A stretch of 64,000 bases of DNA from DATAGF01 sp963834875 (GCA_963834875.1 CAWIDG010000033.1:186001-250000); one strand, 5' to 3'. Numbered from the stretch's first letter, positions 47,004 to 57,096 are shown. Notes: a model not told the origin generated them from the sequence alone. Program-made: numbers and translations.

Positions 47004-47047
47004 TCCCTAAACCCGGTGTCGCAGGTTCGACTCCTGCCGGGGGCATC
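47004..47047 (+). repeat. tRNA-Arg 3' half, copy 4 of 5 (diverged)
   Basis: Forty-four bases with two differences from the tRNA gene (TCCCTAAACCC for TTCCTAAACCT). This suggests an older insertion or a donor with a slightly different tRNA. It separates cassettes III and IV. Confidence 0.88.
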
Positions 47048-47062
47048 GCCGTCAGAGCACCG

Positions 47063-47098
47063 CCTCCCGGGATCGGTGGTGGCACGGATCCCGGGAGG
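47063..47098. terminator. 12-bp perfect hairpin at the start of cassette IV
   Basis: CCTCCCGGGATC and GATCCCGGGAGG are exact complements with a 12-bp loop. It lies 16 bp after att copy 4 and 25 bp before the histidine-kinase start. It could stop read-through into the cassette or act in its control. Confidence 0.6.
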
Positions 47099-47123
47099 GC
47101 CGGCGCGGTGGGATGATCGCGCC

Positions 47124-49115
47124 GTGCGCTGGCCACCCGTCGCGGCCTGGACCTGCGCGGCCCTCGCCGGAGCCGCGTTCGGGGCCGCGCTCGTGCTGCG
47201 GGGCATCGACGACGAACCCGCGAGTTCGGCGTTCGCCGCCCTCGGCTTCGCCGCGTTCTCGATCCCGGCGCTGGTGGCCGGCGTGGCGATCGCGCGCAGG
47301 CGGCCTGCGAATGCGGTGGGGCCGATCGTTGCCGGTCTCGGCCTGATGCCGGCGCTCGACGTGGCCTTCGACGCCTGGGCCGGCGCCGCGGTCGATGGCC
47401 ACGTCGCCGGTGCCGGGTGGGCCGCGCTCTTCTACAACAGCGACTGGATCCCGGTCTTCGGGCTGCTGGCGCTGCTGCTGCTGCTCTTCCCCGACGGCCG
47501 GCCGCCGGGGCCGCGCTGGCGCTGGGCCGTGTGGCTGGCAGTCGGTGCTCCGGTGCTGGTGGCCGTCATCGGGGCGTTCCGCGACGAGCCGTTCGACGCT
47601 CCCTACGCGGACGTCGCCCGCCCGCTGCCCGCCCTTCCGGACGGCGTGGACGCCGCCCTCACCGCCCTCGGCCTGAGCGCACTGCTGGCGGCCGTGGCGC
47701 TCGGCGCGACGGCCATGATCGTCCGCTTCCGCCGCTCCCGCGGGGTCGAGCGGATCCAGATCAAGTGGCTCGCAGCCGCGGCCATCCTCCTGCCCGTCGC
47801 GCTCGTCGCGGGGATCGCCGAGGGGATGGTGAGCGACGGGACGGGGCCTGTGACGCTGGTCTCGTTCATCGCGGCCTACCTGGCGCTGACCGGCGGGGTG
47901 GCGGTCGCGATGCTTCGCCACGGCCTGTACGACGTCAACCGCGTCATCAGCCGGACCATCGCGTGGCTGGCGATGTCCGTCGTGCTCGCGGCCGGCGTGA
48001 TCGCCATCGCGCTGGTCGTCGCGGTGCCGCTCGGCGGCGGCTCGACCGCGGGCGCCGCCGCCGCGGCTGCCGCCGCCGCGCTCGCGTTCGACCCGCTGCG
48101 GCGGCGGCTGCAGCGCGTGGTCGACCGGCGCTTCGATCGCGACCGGACGAGCGCCGTGGCGCGCGTCGAGGCCTTCGCGGCGCGCCTCCGCGACGGCACC
48201 GCCGAGCCCGAGGACATCGAGGCCGTGCTGCGGGAGACGCTCGGCGACCCGGGCCTGCGCCTGCTCGTGTGGCTGCCCGAGCACGGCGTGCACGCCGACC
48301 TGGCCGGGGTCGTGCGCGATGCGCCCGCTGCCGGCGGGGGGCGCACGGTGACCGGCGTCGGGCGCGGGTCGGCTCCGCTCGGCCTGATCGTCCACGCCGA
48401 CCGTCTCCTGGAGCGCCCCGGCCTATTGGCCGACGTCGTCCGCGCCGCGGCGCTGCCGGTCGAGGTGGCCCGGCTGCGCTGCGAGCTGCGCCGCCAGCTC
48501 GAGGAGGTCGAGGAGAGCCGGACGCGGATCGTCCGCGCCGGCTATGAGGAGCGCCGGCGGCTCGAGCGCGACCTGCACGACGGCGCCCAGCAGCGCCTGG
48601 TGGCCCTCGGTATGGCCCTCCGGCGGGTGCAGCGGCGCCCGGGCGCCGATCCCGAGGTCGTGCGCAGCCTCGACGGCGCCGTGGACGAGCTGGCCGAGGC
48701 GGTCGCGGGCCTGCGCGAGATCGCCCGGGGCCTGCGTCCCAGCGCCCTCGACGGCGGGCTCGGGCCGGCCCTCGCCGACCTGGCCCGCCGTAGCCCGCTG
48801 CCGGTCGGGGTGGAGGGGCCGCCGGAGGGCCTTCCACCCGAGATCGAGACCGCCGCCTACTACGTCGTGCTGGAGGCGGTGGCCAACGCGGTGAAGCACG
48901 CCGACGCGACCCGGGTGGACGTGCGCGCGGAGCGCCTCGACGGCGGGCTCGTCGTGACCATCGCCGACGACGGCTGTGGCGGGGCGGCCGCCACCGCCAG
49001 CGGCGGGCTCGCGGGCCTCGCCGACCGGGTCGCCGCCCACGGCGGCGCGATGACCGTCGACAGCCCGCCCGGCGCCGGCACTCGGCTGGAGGTGGTGCTC
49101 CCGTGCGGATCGTGA
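47124..49115 (+). CDS. NarL/DesK-type sensor histidine kinase
   Basis: 663 residues from GTG 47124. The N-terminal half has about eight or more membrane helices (AALAGAAFGAALVLRG, FGLLALLLLLFPDGRPPGP, VVLAAGVIAIALVVAVPLGG). A GAF-like stretch follows, then the HisKA_3 dimerisation helix with phosphoacceptor His in ERDLHDGAQQRLVALGMALR and a HATPase domain (YYVVLEAVANAVKHADATRV, IADDGCGGA, GLADRVAAHGG). It is the membrane sensor of cassette IV. The ligand is unknown. It overlaps the response-regulator gene by 13 bp. Confidence 0.92.
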   Translation: MRWPPVAAWTCAALAGAAFGAALVLRGIDDEPASSAFAALGFAAFSIPALVAGVAIARRRPANAVGPIVAGLGLMPALDVAFDAWAGAAVDGHVAGAGWAALFYNSDWIPVFGLLALLLLLFPDGRPPGPRWRWAVWLAVGAPVLVAVIGAFRDEPFDAPYADVARPLPALPDGVDAALTALGLSALLAAVALGATAMIVRFRRSRGVERIQIKWLAAAAILLPVALVAGIAEGMVSDGTGPVTLVSFIAAYLALTGGVAVAMLRHGLYDVNRVISRTIAWLAMSVVLAAGVIAIALVVAVPLGGGSTAGAAAAAAAAALAFDPLRRRLQRVVDRRFDRDRTSAVARVEAFAARLRDGTAEPEDIEAVLRETLGDPGLRLLVWLPEHGVHADLAGVVRDAPAAGGGRTVTGVGRGSAPLGLIVHADRLLERPGLLADVVRAAALPVEVARLRCELRRQLEEVEESRTRIVRAGYEERRRLERDLHDGAQQRLVALGMALRRVQRRPGADPEVVRSLDGAVDELAEAVAGLREIARGLRPSALDGGLGPALADLARRSPLPVGVEGPPEGLPPEIETAAYYVVLEAVANAVKHADATRVDVRAERLDGGLVVTIADDGCGGAAATASGGLAGLADRVAAHGGAMTVDSPPGAGTRLEVVLPCGS

Positions 49116-49768
49116 TCGGCGAGGACTCGGCCCTCTTCCGTGAGGGGCTGGCGCTGCTGTTGCGCGACGCCGGGCACGAGGTCGCCGCCGCCGTCGGCGA
49201 CGCCCCGACGCTGATCGAGGCCGTCGCCCGCGAGGCCCCGGACCTGGCCGTGGTCGACATCCGGATGCCGCCGAGAAACGAGGACGACGGGGCCCGGGCC
49301 GCGGCCGAGATCCGGAGCCGGCACCCGGGCGTCGCGGTGATGTTGCTGTCGCAGCACGTCGAGACGCGTCACTCGCTCGACCTCGTCGCCGCCGGCGGCT
49401 TCGGCTACCTCCTGAAGGACCGCGTCCTCGACGTCAACGACTTCCTCGATGCGCTGCGGCGCGTGGCCGCCGGCGGGTCGGCCCTCGACCCGGAGGTGGT
49501 GGCGGCGCTCGTGGCCGGCCGCCGCGACGATCCCCTCGCCGCGCTCAGCCCGCGCGAGCGCGAGGTGCTGGCCCTGATGGCCGAGGGCCGCACCAACGCG
49601 GGCATCGCGCGGCGCCTGTGGCTCACCGACCGCACCGTCGAGACCCACGTGCGCAGCATCCTCGGAAAGCTCGGCCTGCCGGCCTCGGACGAGGATCACC
49701 GGCGGGTGCTGGCCGTCCTCGCCTTTCTGCGCGCCGACGCGGGGCCCGGTCTCCGCGCCACCACGTAG
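49103..49768 (+). CDS. NarL/LuxR-family response regulator
   Basis: This 221-residue protein has a receiver domain with acidic pocket GEDSALFREGL, phosphoacceptor Asp in LAVVDIRMPP and Lys in GYLLKDRV, then a C-terminal LuxR HTH (LSPREREVLALMAEGRTNAG, TDRTVETHVRSILGKLGL). The start is GTG at 49103 inside the kinase end. It is the partner of that kinase and may regulate the DUF4190-like gene that follows, or targets outside the window. Confidence 0.93.
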   Translation: MRIVIGEDSALFREGLALLLRDAGHEVAAAVGDAPTLIEAVAREAPDLAVVDIRMPPRNEDDGARAAAEIRSRHPGVAVMLLSQHVETRHSLDLVAAGGFGYLLKDRVLDVNDFLDALRRVAAGGSALDPEVVAALVAGRRDDPLAALSPREREVLALMAEGRTNAGIARRLWLTDRTVETHVRSILGKLGLPASDEDHRRVLAVLAFLRADAGPGLRATT

Positions 49769-49853
49769 CCCGGTCCCGCGCCCGCCACGATGCCGCCCGG
49801 GCCGGGCGCCGGGAGGATCGCTCCGACGGTTCGACCACGACCACGGAGGAGCC

Positions 49854-50156
49854 ATGAGCACGAGCACCCGCCACATCGACGTCTCGCCCCCCCGCCGCCT
49901 CGGCGCGCCCCACCTCGCCCTCGCCCTCGCCATCCTCTCCCTGCCCGGGAGCCTCCTCCCATGGGACTGGTTCGCCGCCGGGGGGATCGTCATCGGCGTC
50001 CCCCTCGCCCTGGCCGGCCTCGTCCTCGGGCTGCAGGCCCGGCGCGACCCCGCGGCAACCACGGGCGGCCGCCGCATGGGCACCGCGGCCGCGGTCGTCG
50101 CGGTGGCCGTGCTCCTGATTCCGGTCGTCTGGATCATCGCCTCCGCCCTGGGGTAG
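49854..50156 (+). CDS. Small membrane protein (DUF4190-like)
   Basis: This 100-residue protein has two or three membrane helices: LALALAILSLPGSLLPWDWF, GGIVIGVPLALAGLVLGLQA and AAAVVAVAVLLIPVVWIIAS. ACGGAGGAG precedes the ATG. Small membrane proteins are often targets of, or accessories to, such two-component systems. It is the last gene of cassette IV. Confidence 0.75.
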   Translation: MSTSTRHIDVSPPRRLGAPHLALALAILSLPGSLLPWDWFAAGGIVIGVPLALAGLVLGLQARRDPAATTGGRRMGTAAAVVAVAVLLIPVVWIIASALG

Positions 50157-50171
50157 GAGCTGCGCCAGGAG

Positions 50172-50199
50172 CCGCGCGCCCCGGGGCTGGGGCGCGCGG
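50172..50199 (+). terminator. 11-bp GC hairpin after the two-component operon
   Basis: CCGCGCGCCCC, loop GGGGCT, GGGGCGCGCGG: a perfect 11-bp stem, 15 bp past the stop of the DUF4190-like gene. No U tract, as is common in high-GC actinobacteria. Confidence 0.7.
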
Positions 50200-50350
50200 G
50201 CTCGACCTCCGGCGCGAGGGCTCGGCTGCGCTCAGCGCCGCGCCGGGCGAGGCGTGGGCCATCGACTGCCCGCATCGACCAGCGCCGGCGGTTGACGGGC
50301 CCTACCGGAATCCGCGAGGCGCTGCGTGACACAGCTGACGGCGAGCACGC

Positions 50351-50394
50351 TTCCGAAGCCTGGTGTCGCAGGTTCGATTTCTGCCGGGGGCATC
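50351..50394 (+). repeat. tRNA-Arg 3' half, copy 5 of 5 (most diverged)
   Basis: Forty-four bases with four differences from the tRNA (GAAGCC for TAAACC, GATTTCT for GACTCCT). It is the right end of the array. Divergence increases with distance from the tRNA, as expected if new elements insert next to the tRNA. Confidence 0.85.
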
Positions 50395-50547
50395 GTGAGA
50401 ACCCGTATGGCGCTGGGCTCTCCGGGTTAGGCTCGACCCGGCGCACCCCAGGGGGTTCGCCGTTGTGTCGCAGGTCTTGAGGCGTCATCCGTCGCGCGCA
50501 CGACGGATGGACGGCCAGGCGAGCCTCGAGCGGACTTGCTCGCCTAC

Positions 50548-50754
50548 CTATCCCAGCACACCTATGCGGGCGAGCGCGTCCGCTCGGTCCAGAGCGGAGA
50601 GTCCCGGATTCAGTCGATGCGGTGCGCGCTGGCGAGGGCCCGCTTGTCGAAGCGAAGCCTGACGGCGGGGGGAGGCGGACGCGCTCGCTGCGGCGACGCT
50701 CAGTCCGCCCACGACGATGGCGCCGACGATGAGGGGTCTGCCCATGCGCTTCAT
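50548..50754 (-). CDS. Possible small secreted peptide
   Basis: A 68-residue frame from the ATG at 50754 (after AGAGGACGG) with signal-like MKRMGRPLIVGAIVVGGLSV and AAASASAS, then a short basic tail. Nothing in the mature part is recognised. Confidence 0.4.
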   Translation of the reverse strand: MKRMGRPLIVGAIVVGGLSVAAASASASPRRQASLRQAGPRQRAPHRLNPGLSALDRADALARIGVLG

Positions 50755-51087
50755 GTCGTCCGTCCTCTCGCGTTCGGGAAGCCCTTCTCGCATCGGCAGG
50801 CGCAGAGTTGCGCGACACCCTGCGCGCGGCCGCTTATCCGATCCTTCACGCGTGTCGGGAGGCGCGGCCGAAGTCGTCTCAGGGACGCATGATCGGGCGA
50901 CCCCCAGCGCAACCCCTGGCGCGGATCGCCCTGTCCATGCGGGCTCGCAGGCGACAGGACAGGCACCCGAACCCCTGCGCCTCTAGACCGAGCACAGTCG
51001 TGCCGAAGAACGCCCGAATCGAGCGGGGAGCCACGGCCGCTATCGCAAGAGCGAATCGCCGGGTGAGCTCTTTCCCGACCCGGCTAT
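50755..51087. other. Intergenic stretch without a recognisable gene
   Basis: About 330 bp. Frames here are short and Arg-rich in all readings, and no RNA, repeat or clear hairpin was seen. Confidence 0.4.
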
Positions 51088-51462
51088 TCAGTCGGTTCCC
51101 CACGGGTTGTCGATCACGAAGCGCCAGGTACCGTCGGTCTGACGACGCAGGACATCCGCGTTCCTCGCCGCCAGCCGCACCGGTTCGCCGTCTGGCCCCG
51201 TGCCGCTGAACGACCAGACGCCGATCACGAGGGCGAGGTCGTCGACCTCGAGGACCCGTGTCACCTCGAGGTCGAGCGTGCCATTCATCGAGATGAAGCC
51301 GGTCAGGGCCTCGCGGACGCCGGGTGCGCCGTGGGCGAGGCTCCCGGGCTGAGTCGCGAATGCTGCCTCGCTCTCGTAGAGCGGCATGAGGCTTTCGAGA
51401 TCCCCGGAGTTGATTCCGGTGACGATCGATTCGAGCACCTGCTCAGGCGTAGCAGTGGACAT
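51088..51462 (-). CDS. SnoaL-like/DUF4440-type NTF2-fold protein
   Basis: This 124-residue protein has the NTF2-like pattern: MSTATPEQVLESIVTGINSG, DLESLMPLYESEAAFATQPG, VREALTGFISMNGTLDLEV, LALVIGVWSFSGTGPDG and TWRFVIDNPWG. Related proteins are ketosteroid-isomerase-like with diverse roles. GAGGAGGAC precedes the ATG. It stands alone and lacks the island promoter. Confidence 0.85.
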   Translation of the reverse strand: MSTATPEQVLESIVTGINSGDLESLMPLYESEAAFATQPGSLAHGAPGVREALTGFISMNGTLDLEVTRVLEVDDLALVIGVWSFSGTGPDGEPVRLAARNADVLRRQTDGTWRFVIDNPWGTD

Positions 51463-51667
51463 GCCGTCCTCCTCTTCGGCGGGGTGGGATCCCTACAGGC
51501 TCTCGGGGCCCCGCGGGCCGGGCTCAACGGGTACACCCTCCCCCCCACCCAATGCGGGAGGAGATCTTCGGGCCGATCGTCGCATCCGCGCCTCGACACC
51601 GAGGACGAGAGCCTCGCGCCCGCCCATGGCGGACCCGAATGGGTCGCGCAGGGCGGGCGCGAAGGCT

Positions 51668-52168
51668 TTAGGGCAGCAGGTGGATCGTCGTGTCCGCGAG
51701 CGGATTGGTGACGGCTCGGTACGTGAGGGTCCCGCTTCCGCGGGCACCCTCGTAGGCGCCGCTGCCTCCGGTCACCACGAAGGCGACCGTCGGCTTCTTG
51801 CTGAAGGTGAGCACGGCCGAGCTGGTGATCGTGCCGTCCTGCAGCGTGTAGACGCCGTCGCAGATCAGGCGCGAGCCGATGACCCCCCGGGTGGCCCGCA
51901 GGTAGCTGCAACGGCCCTCGTGGATGCCCAGCTTGGCGCCTCCGCCGTCGAGCACGTCGTTCCTGAACAGGTAGCCGTCGCCGGCGCCGGCGCCGGACTT
52001 GGTCAGGGGCGGGACGTCGGCATAGACGTCGGCGCCGGGGACCGTTCGCTCCACGAACGTGAGCGTCTGCTCCCCAGGCGCCTGGGCGCTGCCGCCGGTG
52101 ACGGCGATCGCGGCGGCCGTTGCCGCAGCCACCACGCCCGCGCCGATGATGGTGGGAATGCGTCGCAT
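51668..52168 (-). CDS. Secreted beta-barrel protein, allene-oxide-cyclase/dirigent-like
   Basis: This 166-residue protein has a signal peptide (RRIPTIIGAGVVAAATAAAI, cleaved near GGSAQA). The mature part contains QTLTFVERTVPG, GDGYLFRNDVLDGGGAKLGI, GSRLICDGVYTLQDGTITSS and VTGGSGAYEGARGSGTLTYR. The last motif is typical of allene-oxide-cyclase-barrel-like proteins, a fold related to dirigent proteins. Such exported actinobacterial proteins have no assigned substrate. AAGGAGGAG precedes the ATG. Confidence 0.8.
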   Translation of the reverse strand: MRRIPTIIGAGVVAAATAAAIAVTGGSAQAPGEQTLTFVERTVPGADVYADVPPLTKSGAGAGDGYLFRNDVLDGGGAKLGIHEGRCSYLRATRGVIGSRLICDGVYTLQDGTITSSAVLTFSKKPTVAFVVTGGSGAYEGARGSGTLTYRAVTNPLADTTIHLLP

Positions 52169-53032
52169 GTTGCTCCTCCTTCGGTTGTTGGTACTGCGTG
52201 CGTCGAGGGCCGCCACGTCCGTGCGTCGCGACGGGCGGGGGGTGTCGTCGCCGTCCGGGCGGCCGGCCATTGGCCGCGCGCCCGGCTGCGGCGCCCGGCG
52301 AATCGTGCGAGGAGGGCGCCACGCAGCGCGCCCCGTAGCGCGCCCTTCAACGAAGGGCGAGCGAAGGGCGCCTCGCCCGCAGCGGCGCCCAGGCTCACGA
52401 TGATCACGTGGCGGTCGGGGAAGAGGCCGATCGCGGACGGACGGACCGCAACCGCGGAGTCCGCGAGGGCGACCCAGACGAGCAGAGCGGCGACGCTGAC
52501 CATTGCGGGATGTCGGCTCTGCCGATCGGGTGGAGCGACACGCGGCGACGTGGACATCGTGCGACTCCTTCGCGTTGAGCTCGACCGTCGCCGACAGGGT
52601 CCGCCCCGGCGGTTGCACGACCCCCAACCGGCGCTGAACAGCCAGCGGGCCCTCCGGTAAACGCGCGTCAACCGCCCGACGGGCAGCGCCGCCGTGCGCG
52701 ACGAGATGCACGAGTCGACGCCCGACCCACCCCGTCGGCGAGGGCCCCTAGATGGACTTCAGCGCCCTGGCCGCTGGAGGTTGCGCCGACTGTCAGACGT
52801 GGCCCTCGCGCCGTTCGCCCAGAAGGCGGCCCCGGCCTGGAGGAGGGGCGCCTGGAGGCGCTCGAGGCATGTATGAAGGCCCCGGCCCGTACCGAAGGGC
52901 GACCGCGCTCACGGCTCGCAAGGGATCTTCCGTCCGGGTCGCGCCAGGGGGCGCGGGGCTACGGGCCCTCACACCTCCAAGTCGGCACCGCGACCCGCGG
53001 GGCGGGGCGTGACCAGAGGATTGAAGGATGCC
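52169..53032. other. Stretch without a confident gene; possible degraded exported protein
   Basis: A minus-strand frame from the ATG at 52557 begins MSTSPRVAPPDRQSRHPAMV and continues with a signal-like SVAALLVWVALADSAVAV. It then becomes Arg/Ala-rich and overruns the start of the secreted protein at 52168, so it is probably frameshifted or decayed. Between 52700 and 53030 nothing coding is convincing. Confidence 0.35.
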
Positions 53033-56000
53033 TCAGGCGTCGTCGATGAGATGCACCCGGACGGGGCGGATCCCCTCCGCCCTCGTGCCAGCGTCCGGCT
53101 CCGCGTCAGGGGCCGGCGAACGGAGCCCGGGTCGGCCCCGAGGGGGATCCGCTCTGGGGGAGCAACGCATCCAGTCGGCGGGCCAGCGACTCGGCACGGG
53201 CCAGATACGCGGGCGCACCCACCGCCGCAAAGCCCTCGCGGCAGCGCTCGAGCTGCTCCGCCGCGGCCTCCCGATCGCCCCGACGGCCGGCGAGCTCGGC
53301 CAGGTCGAGGTGCGTGACGGCGACCTCGAAGCGCCGCGTCCATGCCGCTGAACGCCTCGAGCGCCTCGCCCAGGCGGCGCTCGGCGCCGGCCAGGTCCCC
53401 CGCGGCGAGGTCGATCCGTCCGAGCTCCCGGCGCGCGAGCGCGACCGACCACGGGTAGCGCAGCTCCTCGCTGAGGGAGAGCGCCCCCTCGGCGGCCTCG
53501 CGGGCCTCTTCGATCCGCCCGGCCGAGCGATAGGCCCCGGCCAGGAAGCCGCCGAACACGCAGACGAGGCGCCGGAAGCGAAACTCCGCCATGGACGCGA
53601 CCGACTGCTCGAGAAGCGCGATGGCCCGGGCGTGGTCGCCCTTCTCGCGATGGGAGAAGCCCAGCCAGCCCATGGCGTACGAGCTGTTCAGCGGGTCCGG
53701 CGAGCTCTCCAGGCTCTCGTTGAGGTCGGCGATGGCGGCCTCCCAGTCGCCGCGCATCGCGCGTATCCGCCCCCTCATCCAGGCGCTGTAGCTGTGCAGG
53801 CGCGGGTCCTGTCGCTCGCGCCCGATCGCCCTCGCCCTCTCGACCACCCGAAGCGCGGCGTCGAACGCCCCGAGGCTGCATGTGGTTGATCGCCTCCCAG
53901 CCGAGGGCGTAACCGAGCCACCACCACTCCTCGGTGCGCCTCGAGCGCCGCGACCGCCGCCCGCGCATGCTCGGCCCCCTCCGCGTACCGCCCGGTGAAG
54001 AAGCCCTCCCAGGCCAGCACGATGCGGGCCTTGCCGATCGTCGTGCCGTCGCCCGCCCGCTCGGCCTCCTCGATGGCGCGCGCGGCGAAGCGCTCCGACG
54101 CCGGTGGGGTCCCCGACGTGGGCGTAGAAGTGCCCCAGCCAGAAGTAGTACTCGCCGGCGATGCCGCGGGTCCCCGAGCGCGTCGACCCTCGGCTGGTGG
54201 CGGAGCAGCAGGTCGCGGCCTTCCTCGAAGCGGCCGGTGAAGTACAGGGAGGTGACCAGGCGGACCACTAGGTCGAGCACGCGCCGCTCTCGCCCCTCGG
54301 CGGGAAGCCGCTCGGCGTGGGGGAGGGCCTCCTCGAGAGCCCGGGCGGCCTCGGCGTGCGCGTAGCCCTGGACGGCCTTCTCGGCGGACGCGGCTCAGAT
54401 ACTCGACCGCCTTGCCGTCCTCTCCGTCCTCGAGTAGTGGTGGGCGAGGCGGTCGACCACCTCGTCCAGCCGATCCGCGAACTGGCGCTCGAGCATCTGC
54501 CCGACCGCCTCGTGCAGCGTGCGGCGCCGTGCTGACGAGGAGCCCTTCGTAGGCGACCTCGTGGGTGAGGGCGTGCGCGAAGACGTACTGCGGCCCCCCG
54601 GCGCCGATCCGCTCGTAGAGGAACTCGAAGCGCTTGAGCTCCGCCAGGTGGGGCTCGAGCGGGGAGTCGTCGGTCCAGAGCGGCTCCAGGAGCCGCGGCG
54701 AGAACTCGCGGCCGATCACCGATGCGGTCCGCAGCACCCGGCGGGTCGCGTCGGGCAGGAGGTCGATGCGGGCCGCCAGCACGTCGTGGACGCTGCCCGG
54801 GACGGCGCTCGCGTCGCCCCTCCTCATGCCCGTCGCGCAGCGCCCGGGTCAGCTCCTCGGCGAAGAAGGGGTTGCCCTCGGCCCTCTCGATCACCGCCTC
54901 GGCGAGCCGCCCGGGCAGCTCGTCGCTCGCCCAGCGCCCCGCGCACCACGTCCGCGCTCTCGCTCGGGCGTCAGGGGCTGCAGCGAGATCTGCCTCGCGT
55001 AGGAGAGGCCCAGCCAGGGGGCCTGGTAGCCGGGCCGGTAGGTGCACAGCAGGAGGATGGCGGCGCCCTGGAGGTCGTGGGCCAGGCTCGTCAGGAGCTC
55101 CTCGGTGAGCGTGTCGACCCAGTGCAGGTCCTCGTACACGAGCACCAGCGGCCGCCGCCGGCTGCCGTTGAGGGCCATCTGGATGAGGGTCTCGACGGTG
55201 CGCGCCTTGACGGCCTCGGGGCTCAGCCCGGCGAGCGCCTCGGTGTGCTCCTCCAGCCCGAGCAGGTGCAGCAGGAACGGCTCCCGCTCGTCCGGCGTCG
55301 AGGCCGATCTCCTCGAGGGCGAAGCGGAGCTTCTCGCTCACCGCCGCGGGCGCGTCGGCGTCGGTGATCCCGCAGGTCGCCCGGATGTGGTCCCTCACCG
55401 GCAGGTACGGGGTGGAGCTGCCGTAGGACAGGCAGCGGCCCTCGGTCAGCGTGATCCGCTCGCCGCCCAGGGAGCGGCGCAGCTCGGTGACCAGGCGCGA
55501 CTTGCCCATGCCCGGCTCGCCGACGATCCCGACCACCTGGCCGCGGCCCTCGCGGGCGTGGGCCATGGCCTCGGCCAGCGCCGCCAGCACGGCCTCGCGA
55601 CCGACGAAGGGGCCGAGGGGCCGCGAGTCGAGGCCGTCGCTGCGGCGACCGTGCCGGCCCCAGCCCGACGACGCGGTGGGCGCTCAGGGCGCTGCCGTCC
55701 CCGGCCTCCAGCGCTCCGAGGGGCTCGAGCCGGATGGCGCCGGCGACCAGCTGGGCGGTCGCCTCGCTGGCCAGGATGGCCCCGGGCTCGGCCAGCGCGC
55801 TGGAGCCGCTCGGCCGCGTTGACGGTCGGGCCGATCGCCGCGGGCTCGGCGTCCGGGGTCGTCGCCCACGCTCCCGATCACGATCACCCCGCTGTCCAGG
55901 CCCATGCGGACCCGGACTGGCGCGGAGGGGTCCTCGCCCGCCAGCGCGCCCTCGGCCAGCCGCCGCCGGAGCGCCGAGGGCGGCCAGCACCGCCCGCAGG

Positions 56001-57062
56001 GCGTGGTCCTCGTGGGCCGCCGGCGCGCCCATCAGGGCCATGAAGCCGTCGCCCAGGAACTTGCTCACCCGTGCCGCCGTAGCGGTGCACCTCCTCGCGG
56101 GCGAGGTCGTAGAAGCGGCCCAGCAGCTCGTGCATCGCCTCGGCGCCCAGGCGCTCGGTCAGGGCGGTCGAGCCCACGATGTCGCAGAACAGGACCGTCA
56201 CGTGCTTGCGCTCGCCCTCCTGGGCCGATCGGGGCGGCGGCGGCGCGGGGCGGCCGGCGGCTCCGGCGCGGCGGCGGGCGGCTCCGGTGAGGCGGGGCGG
56301 AGGCGGGCGGCGGCGGGAGCGCCAGGGCGGGGTCGTGGCGCAGGATCGCCCGCTCGAGCTCGGCGAGGGCGGGGCTGGGCTCGATCCCCAGGTCGTCGAC
56401 CAGGGCGCGCCGCGCCGCCCGGTAGGCCTCGAGCGCCTCGGCCTGGCGGCCGGCGCGGTAGAGGGCGAGCACCAGGCAGGCCCGCAGGCGCTCCCGGAGG
56501 GGGTGCTCGCCGACCAGGGCGCTCAGCTCGCCGATCAGCTCGGGGGCGCGGCCGAGGGCGAGGTCGGCCTCGAGGCGGCTCTCGAGCGCGGCCAGCCGCT
56601 GCTCCTCCAGGCGGGCGGCGGCCGCCTGGGCGAAGGGCTCGAAGGCGAGGTCGGCCAGCGGCGGGCCCCGCCACATGGCGAGCCCCCGGCGCAGGGCCGC
56701 CGCGGCCGCGGCGGGGTCGCCCGCGGCCATCGCCCGGCCGCGCCTCGCTCGACCAGCGCCTCGAAGCGGTCCAGGTCGAGCTCCTCGGGATCCAGCTGGA
56801 GCAGGTAGCCGGGCGGCCGCGTGAGCAGGCGCCCGCGCTGCCCGAGGAGCCGCCGCAGCCGCGAGACGTAGACCTGCACGACCTTCAGGGCGGTGGCCGG
56901 CGGCTCCTCGCCCCAGAGGCCGTCGATCAGCCGGTCGGTCGAGACGACCTCGTTGCGGTGCAGCAGCAGCAGGGCCAGCAGGGCGCGCTGCTTGGTGCCG
57001 CCGAGGGGCAGCTCGCGCCCGTCGACGCGCGCCTCGAGCGGCCCAAGGATCAGGAAGTCCAT
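53033..57062 (-). CDS. Giant SARP-BTAD, class III cyclase, AAA ATPase and TPR regulator, at least ten frameshifts
   Basis: Starting at the ATG at 57062: SARP winged helix (MDFLILGPLEARVDGRELPL, VVSTDRLIDGLWGEEPP), then a bacterial transcriptional-activation domain (WRGPPLADLAFEPFAQ, LVLALYRAGRQAEALEAYRA). An adenylate/guanylate cyclase domain follows (VTVLFCDIVGSTALTERLG, FLGDGFMALMGAPAAHEDHA), then AAA with Walker A VGEPGMGKSRLV and Walker B LVLVYEDLHWVD, then TPR-like repeats. The segments occupy all three frames, and the complete protein would be about 1,340 residues. It combines DNA binding with a cyclase-like sensor. It is divergent from the subtilase gene, which may be its target. Confidence 0.8.
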
Positions 57063-57096
57063 CTGCCGGCCCCACCTCGGCGGCGGGTGAGCGATC

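Noticed and set aside
40631..50394. Extra tRNA-Arg genes at the four downstream repeats
   Set aside because: Only the 3' half is present in each. The acceptor 5' strand and D arm are missing, so no functional tRNA can form.
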